From JAGXQV01 sp964527565 (lineage in GTDB: Bacteria; Pseudomonadota; Gammaproteobacteria; Burkholderiales; Sulfuricellaceae): a stretch of 15,370 nucleotides of DNA. Location: NCBI GenBank assembly GCA_964527565.1, contig CAZGOY010000061.1:1-15370 (forward strand). Direction: 5' to 3'. Under the pieces are notes generated by a model. It was not told where the DNA came from and ran no database searches. It was given only the letters and a program-made list of their open reading frames with translations. The translations under genes and the position numbers were made by a program. Position 1 is the first letter of the stretch, and each line of letters opens with the position of its first letter. Shown in pieces: positions 1 through 6,238 of this stretch.

Positions 1-1
1 A

Positions 2-48
2 TTTGGACGCTGATCACCCCGGATTCCTGGTCAGTTTTGCACGCTGAT
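2..48. repeat. Pair of 13-bp direct repeats, possible IS21-family end remnant
   Basis: The sequence TTTGGACGCTGAT (2-14) recurs as TTTGCACGCTGAT (36-48) with one mismatch, a period of 34 bases. Between them lies CTGGTCAG. IS21-family elements carry several such repeats, which bind the transposase, inside each end, and the wording TCAGTTTTGCACGCTGAT is reminiscent of those ends. No istA or istB gene is in view, so either the element lies to the left of the window or this is a relic. The family call is from memory. Confidence 0.3.
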
Positions 49-77
49 TTACATCGAATAAATCAGTGCTTCCCTAA

Positions 78-262
78 TTCTACTTTGTCAGATTTGTCAG
101 ATTTCAAGGCAAGTGGTGTTAGAACGTCCCTTCCCCCCACGGGGGAAGGCTAGGATGGGGGCGAGAAAATCATTCAACCGCTTGATTTAACGCCCCCACC
201 CCAACCCTCCCCCGTTGGGGGAGGGAGCCAAAAACGTTACAAGGCAATCTGACAAAGTAGAA
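78..262. repeat. MITE/REPIN-like nested palindromic element
   Basis: The outer ends are a perfect 17-bp inverted repeat, TTCTACTTTGTCAGATT (78-94) against its complement at 246-262. Inside lie two separate 9-bp perfect hairpins with 3-base loops: CCTTCCCCC/GGGGGAAGG (129-149) and CCCTCCCCC/GGGGGAGGG (205-225). These hairpins are themselves mirror copies, and 153-163 pairs with 191-201 with one mismatch around a 27-base AT-rich loop. A direct 9-bp duplication, TTTGTCAGA, sits at 84-101. There is no coding capacity, so this is a non-autonomous mobile or REP-type repeat. Such C-rich/G-rich palindromes are common between genes of beta- and gammaproteobacteria. Together with the flanking sequence it fills the gene-free stretch 1-331. 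Confidence 0.7.
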
Positions 263-284
263 CTAACTATTGGCGCTATTTAGA

Positions 285-313
285 TTGCAGTCTCGCCAGA
301 GTGCGCATACGAT
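285..313 (+). promoter_or_regulatory. Candidate sigma-70 promoter of ccdAB
   Basis: TTGCAG (285-290) is separated by 17 bases from TACGAT (308-313), which matches four of six -10 consensus positions. The -10 box lies inside the inverted repeat described as the operator, so a bound repressor would block RNA polymerase. Transcription would start near 320, giving a very short leader whose AGGAGG (320-325) is the ccdA ribosome binding site. The boxes are weak and this is a prediction only. Confidence 0.3.
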
Positions 314-318
314 GCGCA
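302..318. promoter_or_regulatory. Candidate CcdA/CcdB operator
   Basis: TGCGCAT (302-308) and ATGCGCA (312-318) form a perfect 7-bp inverted repeat around a 3-base spacer. Each half contains the self-palindrome TGCGCA, and the two copies are 11 bp apart, one helical turn. F-plasmid CcdA binds short 6-bp palindromes in its own control region and is helped by CcdB. The position just before the AGGAGG of ccdA, overlapping the probable -10 box, fits this autorepression. Binding is inferred. Confidence 0.45.
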
Positions 319-331
319 TAGGAGGTTTTTC

Positions 332-583
332 ATGAAATCGGCACCCCATCAACAACGGAACAAGCGTCCCTTCAACCTGCTGCTGAACGAAGAGAACGTG
401 CGGCAAGCCAGACATTTCACCAGCAATCTTTCCGCAACGGTTGATTTGTTATTAGCCGATTACGTGACGAGTCAAAATGAGGCGCGGCTTTCCAGGCAAA
501 AGCAGGGAGAGGCCGTTGCCGAGGCATGGAACCGGTTTCACGCGATGCGCGCTTCTTTCGCGGACGATTATTCGACGCTATGA
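332..583 (+). CDS. ccdA: CcdA-type antitoxin of a type II toxin-antitoxin system
   Basis: An 83-residue protein resembling CcdA, the labile antitoxin that neutralises the gyrase poison CcdB and represses its own operon. The N-terminal part (about 10-45) would be the ribbon-helix-helix DNA-binding and dimer region. The C-terminal tail, ending FHAMRASFADDYSTL, matches the family's unfolded toxin-binding tail; F CcdA has GSFADENRDW there. QNEARL near residue 50 also matches F CcdA QNEARR. The start is fixed by AGGAGG at 320-325, six bases before the ATG. The stop overlaps the ccdB start (ATGA, 580-583), giving translational coupling with antitoxin first. The length is slightly above F CcdA (72). 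The surroundings of mobile-element-like repeats suggest acquisition. Family assignment is from similarity I can see by eye. Confidence 0.85.
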   Translation: MKSAPHQQRNKRPFNLLLNEENVRQARHFTSNLSATVDLLLADYVTSQNEARLSRQKQGEAVAEAWNRFHAMRASFADDYSTL

Positions 584-909
584 ACCAGTTCGATGTTTGC
601 CGGAACACCGGCAGGAACCGGTTGAACATACCCTATGTGGTGGTAGTGCAATCATCCTACTTTGCGGCAGCCCGCCGACGGGTTGTCGTGCCCTTGGTGT
701 CGTGGGACGAACTCAGCAAGGTGACGTTACTGCCTTCCTCGACAATCAATCCGGTCTTCATCGTCGAGGGGGTCAAGGTTGTCCTGAATCCGCTGGAAAT
801 TGTCTCGATTCCACTGGAATCCCTGGGGGAGAAGGTCGATTCACTGGCCGACAAGAGCGATGAAATTATTGCCGCCCTGGATGAGTTGCTCTCTCGGGCG
901 TGGCGCTGA
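580..909 (+). CDS. ccdB: CcdB-type toxin (DNA gyrase poison)
   Basis: A 109-residue protein of the CcdB family, which traps DNA gyrase on cleaved DNA. Matches to F CcdB run through the length: MNQFDVCRN at the start, VVVQSSYF (F: VDVQSDII), RRRVVVPLV (F: GRRMVIPLA), INPVFIVEG (F: LYPVVHIGD), VSIPLESLGEKVDSL (F: ASVPVSVIGEEVADL). An upstream in-frame start at 526 exists but lies inside ccdA and would add non-homologous residues; the ATG at 580 overlapping the ccdA stop is the natural start. There is no separate ribosome site, so translation is probably coupled to ccdA. Oddity: the end reads LLSRAWR, whereas F CcdB ends FWGI and those last residues are needed to poison gyrase. Toxicity is therefore uncertain. 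Confidence 0.85.
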   Translation: MNQFDVCRNTGRNRLNIPYVVVVQSSYFAAARRRVVVPLVSWDELSKVTLLPSSTINPVFIVEGVKVVLNPLEIVSIPLESLGEKVDSLADKSDEIIAALDELLSRAWR

Positions 910-1027
910 CTCCGATGAAGTCGATGTGGATGTCGTGCCGTGGAATGCGCTTTTTCTCCCGTTTTCAAACCAGGCCATTGGGTTGTACACTCAGCGCCTT
1001 ACCAACCGCACTGTACCTCCTTAGAAA

Positions 1028-2365
1028 ATGGTCGTTAAAAATTCCAGTTCCCTCCCGGAAATTCAACCTTTTGTCGACTGGTTCCGCTCTGCCGCGCCGT
1101 ACATTCACGCTTTTGGCGGTAAGACCTTTGTGATTGCCTTCGGCGGCGAGATGGTCAGCGAAGACCAGTTCATCGCCCTGGCGCACGATCTCAACCTGCT
1201 CAACAGCCTGGGCGTGCGCCTGGTGCTGGTACACGGGGCGCGCCCGCAGATCGAGGAGGAACTCACCGAACGCGGCGCCACCATCCGCTATGCCGAAGGG
1301 ATGCGCGTTACCGACGAGGATGCGCTGAAGTGCGTGAAGGAAGCCGCCGGCACGGTGCGCGTGGAAATCGAGGCGCTACTGTCGATGGGCCTGGCCAACT
1401 CGCCGATGGCGGGCGCGGATATCCGCGTCGCCAGCGGCAATTTCGTCACCGCCAAGCCGATGGGCGTGCGCCACGGTATCGACCTGATGCATACCGGCGA
1501 AGTGCGCAAGATCGACGCCGTGGCTATCCGGCGGCGGCTCGACGGTGAAGAGATCGTGCTGTTGTCGCCGCTCGGCTATTCGCCCACCGGGGAAATCTTC
1601 AACCTCACCCTGGAGGATGTCGCCACCGCTACGGCTATCGCGCTGGATGCCGACAAACTGATCTTTCTCATGGAAACCGCCGGACTTGCCGATGCGCATG
1701 GCGAATTGCTGCGCGAACTGACCACCGCTCAGGCGGAAGGCATCCTCGCCGGCGCGGCACCGCTTACCGAGGATGTCGGCTATTACCTGCCCGCCGCCGT
1801 GCGCGCCTGCCGCCACGGCGTGGCACGCGTCCACCTGGTGAGCCGCCACGTCGATGGCGCGCTGTTGCAAGAGTTGTTCACGCGCGAAGGCATCGGTACC
1901 ATGATTACCGAGGATGCCCTGGAAACCCTGCGCGAGGCGACCATTGATGACGTTGGCGGCATCCTCGCGATCATCGAGCCGCTGGAGGCGGAAGGCATCC
2001 TGGTATGGCGTTCACGCGAGCGGCTGGAGATGGAAATCGGCAATTTCTCGGTGCTGGAATACGATGGCGCGACCATCGGCTGCGCCGCCCTGTACCCGTT
2101 CCCCGAGGAAAACGCGGCGGAACTGGCCTGCTTCGCCGTCGCCCCGGAATACCGCAATGCGGGACGCGGCGAGGCGCTGCTGGAACACATGGAAGAGCGG
2201 GCGCGCAAGCAGAGCGTGAAGCGGCTGTTCGTGCTCACTACGCGCACCGCCCACTGGTTCATCGAGCGCGGTTTCGCCGCCGCCGGGGTGGAAAACCTGC
2301 CGCAGGCCAAGCAGGGTCTATACAACTACCAGCGCCGCTCCAAGGTGTTCATCAAGACCTTGTGA
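1028..2365 (+). CDS. argA: Amino-acid N-acetyltransferase (N-acetylglutamate synthase)
   Basis: A 445-residue cytoplasmic enzyme that transfers acetyl from acetyl-CoA to glutamate, the first committed step of arginine synthesis and usually inhibited by arginine. Residues about 25-290 form the amino-acid-kinase-like domain (KTFVIAFGGE, LVLVHGARPQIEEEL, SGNFVTAKPMGV, GEIFNLT). Residues about 300-440 form the GNAT domain, with CFAVAPEYRNAGRGEALL as the acetyl-CoA loop and KRLFVLTTRTAHWFIERGF following. E. coli ArgA (443 residues) is almost collinear, including the N-terminus, which supports this start. The ATG lacks a Shine-Dalgarno; instead ACCTCCTTA lies at 1015-1023. A weak promoter (TTTCAA 963-968, TACACT 986-991) may serve it. 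No clear ArgR box was seen. recO follows after 7 bases. Confidence 0.95.
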   Translation: MVVKNSSSLPEIQPFVDWFRSAAPYIHAFGGKTFVIAFGGEMVSEDQFIALAHDLNLLNSLGVRLVLVHGARPQIEEELTERGATIRYAEGMRVTDEDALKCVKEAAGTVRVEIEALLSMGLANSPMAGADIRVASGNFVTAKPMGVRHGIDLMHTGEVRKIDAVAIRRRLDGEEIVLLSPLGYSPTGEIFNLTLEDVATATAIALDADKLIFLMETAGLADAHGELLRELTTAQAEGILAGAAPLTEDVGYYLPAAVRACRHGVARVHLVSRHVDGALLQELFTREGIGTMITEDALETLREATIDDVGGILAIIEPLEAEGILVWRSRERLEMEIGNFSVLEYDGATIGCAALYPFPEENAAELACFAVAPEYRNAGRGEALLEHMEERARKQSVKRLFVLTTRTAHWFIERGFAAAGVENLPQAKQGLYNYQRRSKVFIKTL

Positions 2366-2372
2366 GGGGGAT

Positions 2373-3098
2373 GTGACTGCCGCGCCCAAGTCCCGTCAGG
2401 AGGCCCAGCCCGCCTACGTCCTGCATTCCTGGCCGTTCCGCGAAACCAGCCTGGTGGTGGAAGTATTCAGCCAGAACTTCGGGCGCCTGGCACTGGTGGC
2501 GCGCGGCGCGCGACGTCCGCGCTCGGCGGTGCGCGGCCTGTTGCTGGCTTTTCAGCCGCTACATCTGGGGTGGTTCGGCAAGACCGAATTGCGCACCCTG
2601 CACAACGCGGAATGGCAAGGCGGGCAGCCATTGTTGCAAGGACCGGCGCTGATCTGCGGCTTTTATCTCAACGAACTGCTGCTCAAGTTGCTGCCGCGCG
2701 AAGACCCTCATGAACAGCTTTTTCTCCATTACCGCGACGCCTTGCAGGCCTTGGCGCGCGATCCCGCCCATGCCGCCGTGTTGCGCCGTTTTGAGGTGCG
2801 TCTATTGCAGGAACTGGGCTACGCGCCGGCATTCGACCGCGAGGCGGACAGCGGTGCCGCCATTGAGACGGACGCCGTCTACCATTATGTTTTCGAGCAC
2901 GGGCCGTCGCTGCGCGGGGGGCGGCGCGACAGTGTACAATTGCGCGGCAAAACCTTGCTGGACATGGCGGACGACGATTACCGCGACCCGCTCACCCAGC
3001 AGCAGAGCAAAATGCTGATGCGCGCGCTGCTCAACCATCACCTCGGCGAGCAGACGCTGCACACGCGCCAGATGTTACGGGAATTGCAGGAGTTTTGA
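2373..3098 (+). CDS. recO: DNA repair protein RecO
   Basis: A 241-residue RecO, which with RecR loads RecA onto SSB-coated single-stranded DNA in the RecFOR recombinational repair pathway. The N-terminus (AYVLHSWPFRETSLVVEVFS...GRLALVARGARRPRS, about 14-50) is the characteristic OB-fold with the basic KGARR-like turn. LICGFYLNELLLKLLPREDPHEQLF (from about 92) begins the helical domain, and DLQ-type helices continue to the end. Length agrees with E. coli RecO (242). The start is GTG at 2373, since the overlapping ATG at 2371 runs straight into TGA; AGGGGG (2365-2370) precedes it. It lies between argA and nadE with gaps of 7 and 4 bases. This differs from the usual betaproteobacterial era-recO-pdxJ-acpS neighbourhood. 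Confidence 0.93.
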   Translation: MTAAPKSRQEAQPAYVLHSWPFRETSLVVEVFSQNFGRLALVARGARRPRSAVRGLLLAFQPLHLGWFGKTELRTLHNAEWQGGQPLLQGPALICGFYLNELLLKLLPREDPHEQLFLHYRDALQALARDPAHAAVLRRFEVRLLQELGYAPAFDREADSGAAIETDAVYHYVFEHGPSLRGGRRDSVQLRGKTLLDMADDDYRDPLTQQQSKMLMRALLNHHLGEQTLHTRQMLRELQEF

Positions 3099-3102
3099 GG
3101 GG

Positions 3103-4722
3103 ATGCCGGAAATCATGAAAATTGCGATTGCCCAGATCAATTGCATCGTCGGCGACCTCGCGGGCAATGCCGGGAAAATCCTCGATTGCACGACACGTGC
3201 CAAGGCGCAGGGTGCTGTTATCCTGCTGACCCCGGAACTGGCGCTGACCGGCTACCCGCCGGAAGACCTGCTATTGCGCGACGGTTTTTACGCAGCCTGC
3301 GAGCAAGCGCTCTACCGGCTGGCGGCGCAAATCCATGGCATCACCGTGGTGGTCGGCCATCCCCAGCAAAGCGACGACAAGCGCTACAACGCCGCTTCCG
3401 TGTTGCGCGCCGGCAAGGTGGCAGCCACCTATCACAAGCAGATTCTTCCCAACCACACGGTTTTCGACGAACTGCGCTATTTCGTGCCGGGCGACAAACC
3501 TTGCGTCTTTCAGGAGGGCGGCCTCAGTTTCGGCATCAACATCTGCGCCGACATCTGGGAAGAAGCCGCCGCCGCCAGCGCGTGCGATGCCGGCGCCGAC
3601 GTACTCCTGGTGCTCAACGCCTCGCCCTATCATATGGACAAGCAAGCCTCGCGGCACGAGGTCATCCGCCGTCGCACAAGGGAATGCGGCGTGCCGGTGG
3701 TTTACGCCAATCTGGTCGGCGGACAGGACGAACTGGTGTTCGATGGCGCTTCCTTCGTCATGGACGCGGCGGGGAAGCTGATGCAGGAGTTGCCCGCCTT
3801 CGAAGAGGCGCTGGGCATCGTCACTCTGGAAAACGGCAGCCCCCTGCGCGCGGAGACTCCCTCCCCGCCTTCACGCGAAGCGCTGGTCTACCAGGCGCTG
3901 TGCCTGGGCATCCGGGATTATGTCGATAAAAACCGTTTTCCCGGCGTGGTGCTGGGGCTGTCCGGCGGCATCGATTCCGCCCTGACCTTGGCGGCGGCGG
4001 TGGATGCGCTGGGCGCGCAGCGCGTTCACGCGGTGATGATGCCATCCGAATTCACCGCCGACATCAGCTTGCAGGACGCGCGCAAAATGGCCGGGGTGCT
4101 GGGCGTGCGCTACAGCGAAATCCCCATCAAGCGGGTCTTCGACGCCTTTCTCGACGGGTTGGCGGCAGAATTCAAGGGTCTGCCCTTCGACACCGCCGAG
4201 GAAAACCTCCAGGCGCGCACGCGCGGCACCCTGCTGATGGCCCTGTCCAACAAATACGGTTCCCTAGTGCTGACCACCGGCAACAAGAGCGAAATGGCGG
4301 TGGGTTACGCCACGCTGTACGGCGACATGGCCGGCGGTTTTGCGGTGCTCAAGGATGTGCCGAAGACCCTGGTGTACCGCTTGGCGAAATACCGCAACAG
4401 CCTGAGCCTGGCGATTCCCGAGCGCGTCATCACGCGCAGCCCGAGCGCCGAGTTGCGCCACGACCAGACCGACCAGGATACGCTGCCGCCCTACGAGATT
4501 CTCGACGCCATCATGGAAGCCTATGTCGAGCGCGACATCTGCCCGCACGACATCATTACCATGGGCTACAGCGAACAGGACGTGCGCCGCGTGCTCAAGC
4601 TCATCGACCTCAGCGAGCACAAGCGCCGTCAGGCGCCGGTCGGCGTGCGCATCACGCCACGCGGCTTCGGCAGGGACCGGCGTTACCCGATTACCTCGCG
4701 CTACCAGCCCTGGGCGCAATAA
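3103..4722 (+). CDS. nadE: Glutamine-dependent NAD(+) synthetase
   Basis: A 539-residue two-domain enzyme that amidates nicotinic acid adenine dinucleotide to NAD using ATP and ammonia released from glutamine. Residues 6 to about 250 are a nitrilase-type glutaminase with catalytic triad E45 (LTPELALTGYPPEDLL), K112 (YHKQILPNHTVF) and C148 (INICADIWEE). Residues about 265-535 are the synthetase with the ATP P-loop SGGIDS (287-292) and the TGNKSEMAVGYATLYGDMAGG substrate region. Length matches the usual glutamine-dependent form. A second ATG at 3115 gives MKIAIAQIN, the conserved family start, and may be the true one: GAGGGG (3097-3102) abuts the first ATG but sits 12 bases from the second. glnB follows after 18 bases, hinting at shared nitrogen control. 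Confidence 0.95.
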   Translation: MPEIMKIAIAQINCIVGDLAGNAGKILDCTTRAKAQGAVILLTPELALTGYPPEDLLLRDGFYAACEQALYRLAAQIHGITVVVGHPQQSDDKRYNAASVLRAGKVAATYHKQILPNHTVFDELRYFVPGDKPCVFQEGGLSFGINICADIWEEAAAASACDAGADVLLVLNASPYHMDKQASRHEVIRRRTRECGVPVVYANLVGGQDELVFDGASFVMDAAGKLMQELPAFEEALGIVTLENGSPLRAETPSPPSREALVYQALCLGIRDYVDKNRFPGVVLGLSGGIDSALTLAAAVDALGAQRVHAVMMPSEFTADISLQDARKMAGVLGVRYSEIPIKRVFDAFLDGLAAEFKGLPFDTAEENLQARTRGTLLMALSNKYGSLVLTTGNKSEMAVGYATLYGDMAGGFAVLKDVPKTLVYRLAKYRNSLSLAIPERVITRSPSAELRHDQTDQDTLPPYEILDAIMEAYVERDICPHDIITMGYSEQDVRRVLKLIDLSEHKRRQAPVGVRITPRGFGRDRRYPITSRYQPWAQ

Positions 4723-4740
4723 TTATCTGTGGAGTGCATC

Positions 4741-5079
4741 ATGAAAAAAATCGAAGCCATCATCAAACCGTTCAAACTCGACGAAGTGCGCGAAGCGCTC
4801 TCGGAAGTCGGCATCACCGGCCTGACCGTCACCGAGGTCAAGGGTTTCGGGCGCCAGAAAGGGCACACCGAACTGTATCGCGGCGCGGAATACGTCGTGG
4901 ACTTCCTGCCCAAGATCAAGCTGGAACTGGTGGTCTCCAGCGCGCAGGTCGATACCGCCATCGATGCCATCGTCAAGGCCGCCCGCACCGGCAAGATCGG
5001 CGACGGCAAGATCTTCGTCACTTCAGTGGAACAGGTGGTGCGCATCCGCACCGGCGAAACGGACGAGGCGGCGATTTAA
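4741..5079 (+). CDS. glnB: Nitrogen regulatory protein PII
   Basis: A 112-residue PII protein, nearly identical in layout to E. coli GlnB. It forms trimers that bind ATP/ADP and 2-oxoglutarate, and it is uridylylated by GlnD according to glutamine. The T-loop shows the uridylylation site Y51 in YRGAEYVVDF, and TGKIGDGKIFV (from about 83) is the nucleotide-binding B-loop. RIRTGE near the C-terminus completes the family signature. An in-frame ATG at 4729 exists, but GGAG at 4731-4734 precedes the ATG at 4741 by six bases, and the MKKIEAIIKPF start is conserved. Known targets are NtrB, GlnE and, in Azospirillum, NadE. Its targets ntrB-ntrC are encoded 1.2 kb away on the other strand. The name glnB rather than glnK is a judgement from sequence; no amtB is adjacent. 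Confidence 0.95.
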   Translation: MKKIEAIIKPFKLDEVREALSEVGITGLTVTEVKGFGRQKGHTELYRGAEYVVDFLPKIKLELVVSSAQVDTAIDAIVKAARTGKIGDGKIFVTSVEQVVRIRTGETDEAAI

Positions 5080-5109
5080 GGAAGCGGGCACGCTAAAGCA
5101 TTTCGTAAC

Positions 5110-6195
5110 ATGACACACATCATGGATGTTCGATTGTTTTTGAAATTATTGTTCCGTGCCACTTGTCTGTTGACGCTTGTTGGTCCATGGGCAACCTCAT
5201 CGATTGCGGCGGAGTTTGAAGACTCCGAAGTGCTTCCGATGGTTGTGGGTGTCGGATTTGACAAAGATGCAGTGGGTTTCGCTTCCGTCGAGAGGGGAAG
5301 TTATCTGTTGCATCGTTTCTTTGGCTCAGGGTTTTATTTCATCTACGAGCGTGGCAGTCGTACGATGGTTGAAATTGATGCCAAGCGGTTCCATGAACGT
5401 TTTCCAGCCAAGTCCCTTCTCAGTGAACCACAACGAAACCTCGACTCCGGTTGGACCGGTCACACCGCAAAAGGGGTCAAATTCAATTTGAAAGCGAAAT
5501 ATTGTGGTGATGGTATGGAAGGTGCTCGTGAAGTGGTGGTTGGCGGGAAGAGAGTTCGGGTGCGTGCCAAGGATGAATGCACCAACGTGAGCAGCGTTGA
5601 AATTGTCAACGGGAAACTCTGGCTTGGTACCTATTACAGCGGTGAAGGAGGTTATTACAAGGCTGAAGGGATTATCGTGCAGGATTATAGTGGCTCAAGG
5701 GTGTTTGCACGGATTAACAACCTTTCGGGGTGGGTAGAACGAATCTATTCGGATACTTATTCGGACAGTGTATGGGTAGTTACAGAGAATGGAGTCTATG
5801 AAATTAGTCCGGAATTCAAAGTGCTATCGGTAAATTTGTTCTACCATGATTTTGATCCATCGACAGGACACCCGCGATTATTGTTTTCAGGTAAGACAAT
5901 TCCCGGCAATCCGTTTGCCGTTATTTCCCACCTATTGCCGAACGAGGATAGGAGGGGATTTTATGAAGCGATAACCAGGATACCAAGAACCGATCTGAAA
6001 CACTTTAATCTTTACGATTTCTTTATGTGTTGCCATTTTGGCGCACCAAAGTATCCAGATAGCCTTCGCTCCCTTGCGCCATTTTTTATCCGCGCGAGCA
6101 TGCAAAGCGAAGCATTATTCAAAAGGAATTGGTGGCAAAGTATTTGTCGATTGGGCGGCTCAGAAGCAAGGCAATACTGCCAAGAGCCTCTGTAA
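5110..6195 (+). CDS. Exported protein of unknown function, AT-rich
   Basis: A 361-residue protein that I do not recognise. It begins with a Sec signal peptide: basic start, hydrophobic LLFRATCLLTLVGPW (about 13-27), and probable cleavage after SSIAA (residue 34), so it should be periplasmic. C19 lacks a convincing lipobox. Two stretches look like beta-propeller blades (VEIVNGKLWLGTYYSG, 163-178; SDSVWVVTENGVYEISP, 218-234), resembling two-component-regulator propeller repeats, but this is weak. Cysteines at 132, 157, 307, 308, 346 and 357 could form disulphides. Base and codon use are clearly more AT-rich than neighbours, and it separates glnB from the convergent ntrC, suggesting acquisition. 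No good Shine-Dalgarno precedes the ATG; ATG 5122 is an alternative start. Confidence 0.75.
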   Translation: MTHIMDVRLFLKLLFRATCLLTLVGPWATSSIAAEFEDSEVLPMVVGVGFDKDAVGFASVERGSYLLHRFFGSGFYFIYERGSRTMVEIDAKRFHERFPAKSLLSEPQRNLDSGWTGHTAKGVKFNLKAKYCGDGMEGAREVVVGGKRVRVRAKDECTNVSSVEIVNGKLWLGTYYSGEGGYYKAEGIIVQDYSGSRVFARINNLSGWVERIYSDTYSDSVWVVTENGVYEISPEFKVLSVNLFYHDFDPSTGHPRLLFSGKTIPGNPFAVISHLLPNEDRRGFYEAITRIPRTDLKHFNLYDFFMCCHFGAPKYPDSLRSLAPFFIRASMQSEALFKRNWWQSICRLGGSEARQYCQEPL

Positions 6196-6238
6196 ACAAT
6201 GAGCCCTGGCATTACACAACGTCGCTGCTGATCAGCCG

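Noticed and set aside
129..225. CRISPR-like or tandem repeat array
   Set aside because: There are only two hairpin units in inverted orientation and no regular spacers.
477..863. Open frame of 128 codons across ccdA and ccdB
   Set aside because: It overlaps two genes with convincing family matches and has no recognisable content.
4723..4740. Separate NtrC or sigma-54 promoter for glnB
   Set aside because: The 18-base gap is too short, and no GG/GC -24/-12 pattern was recognised at the end of nadE.
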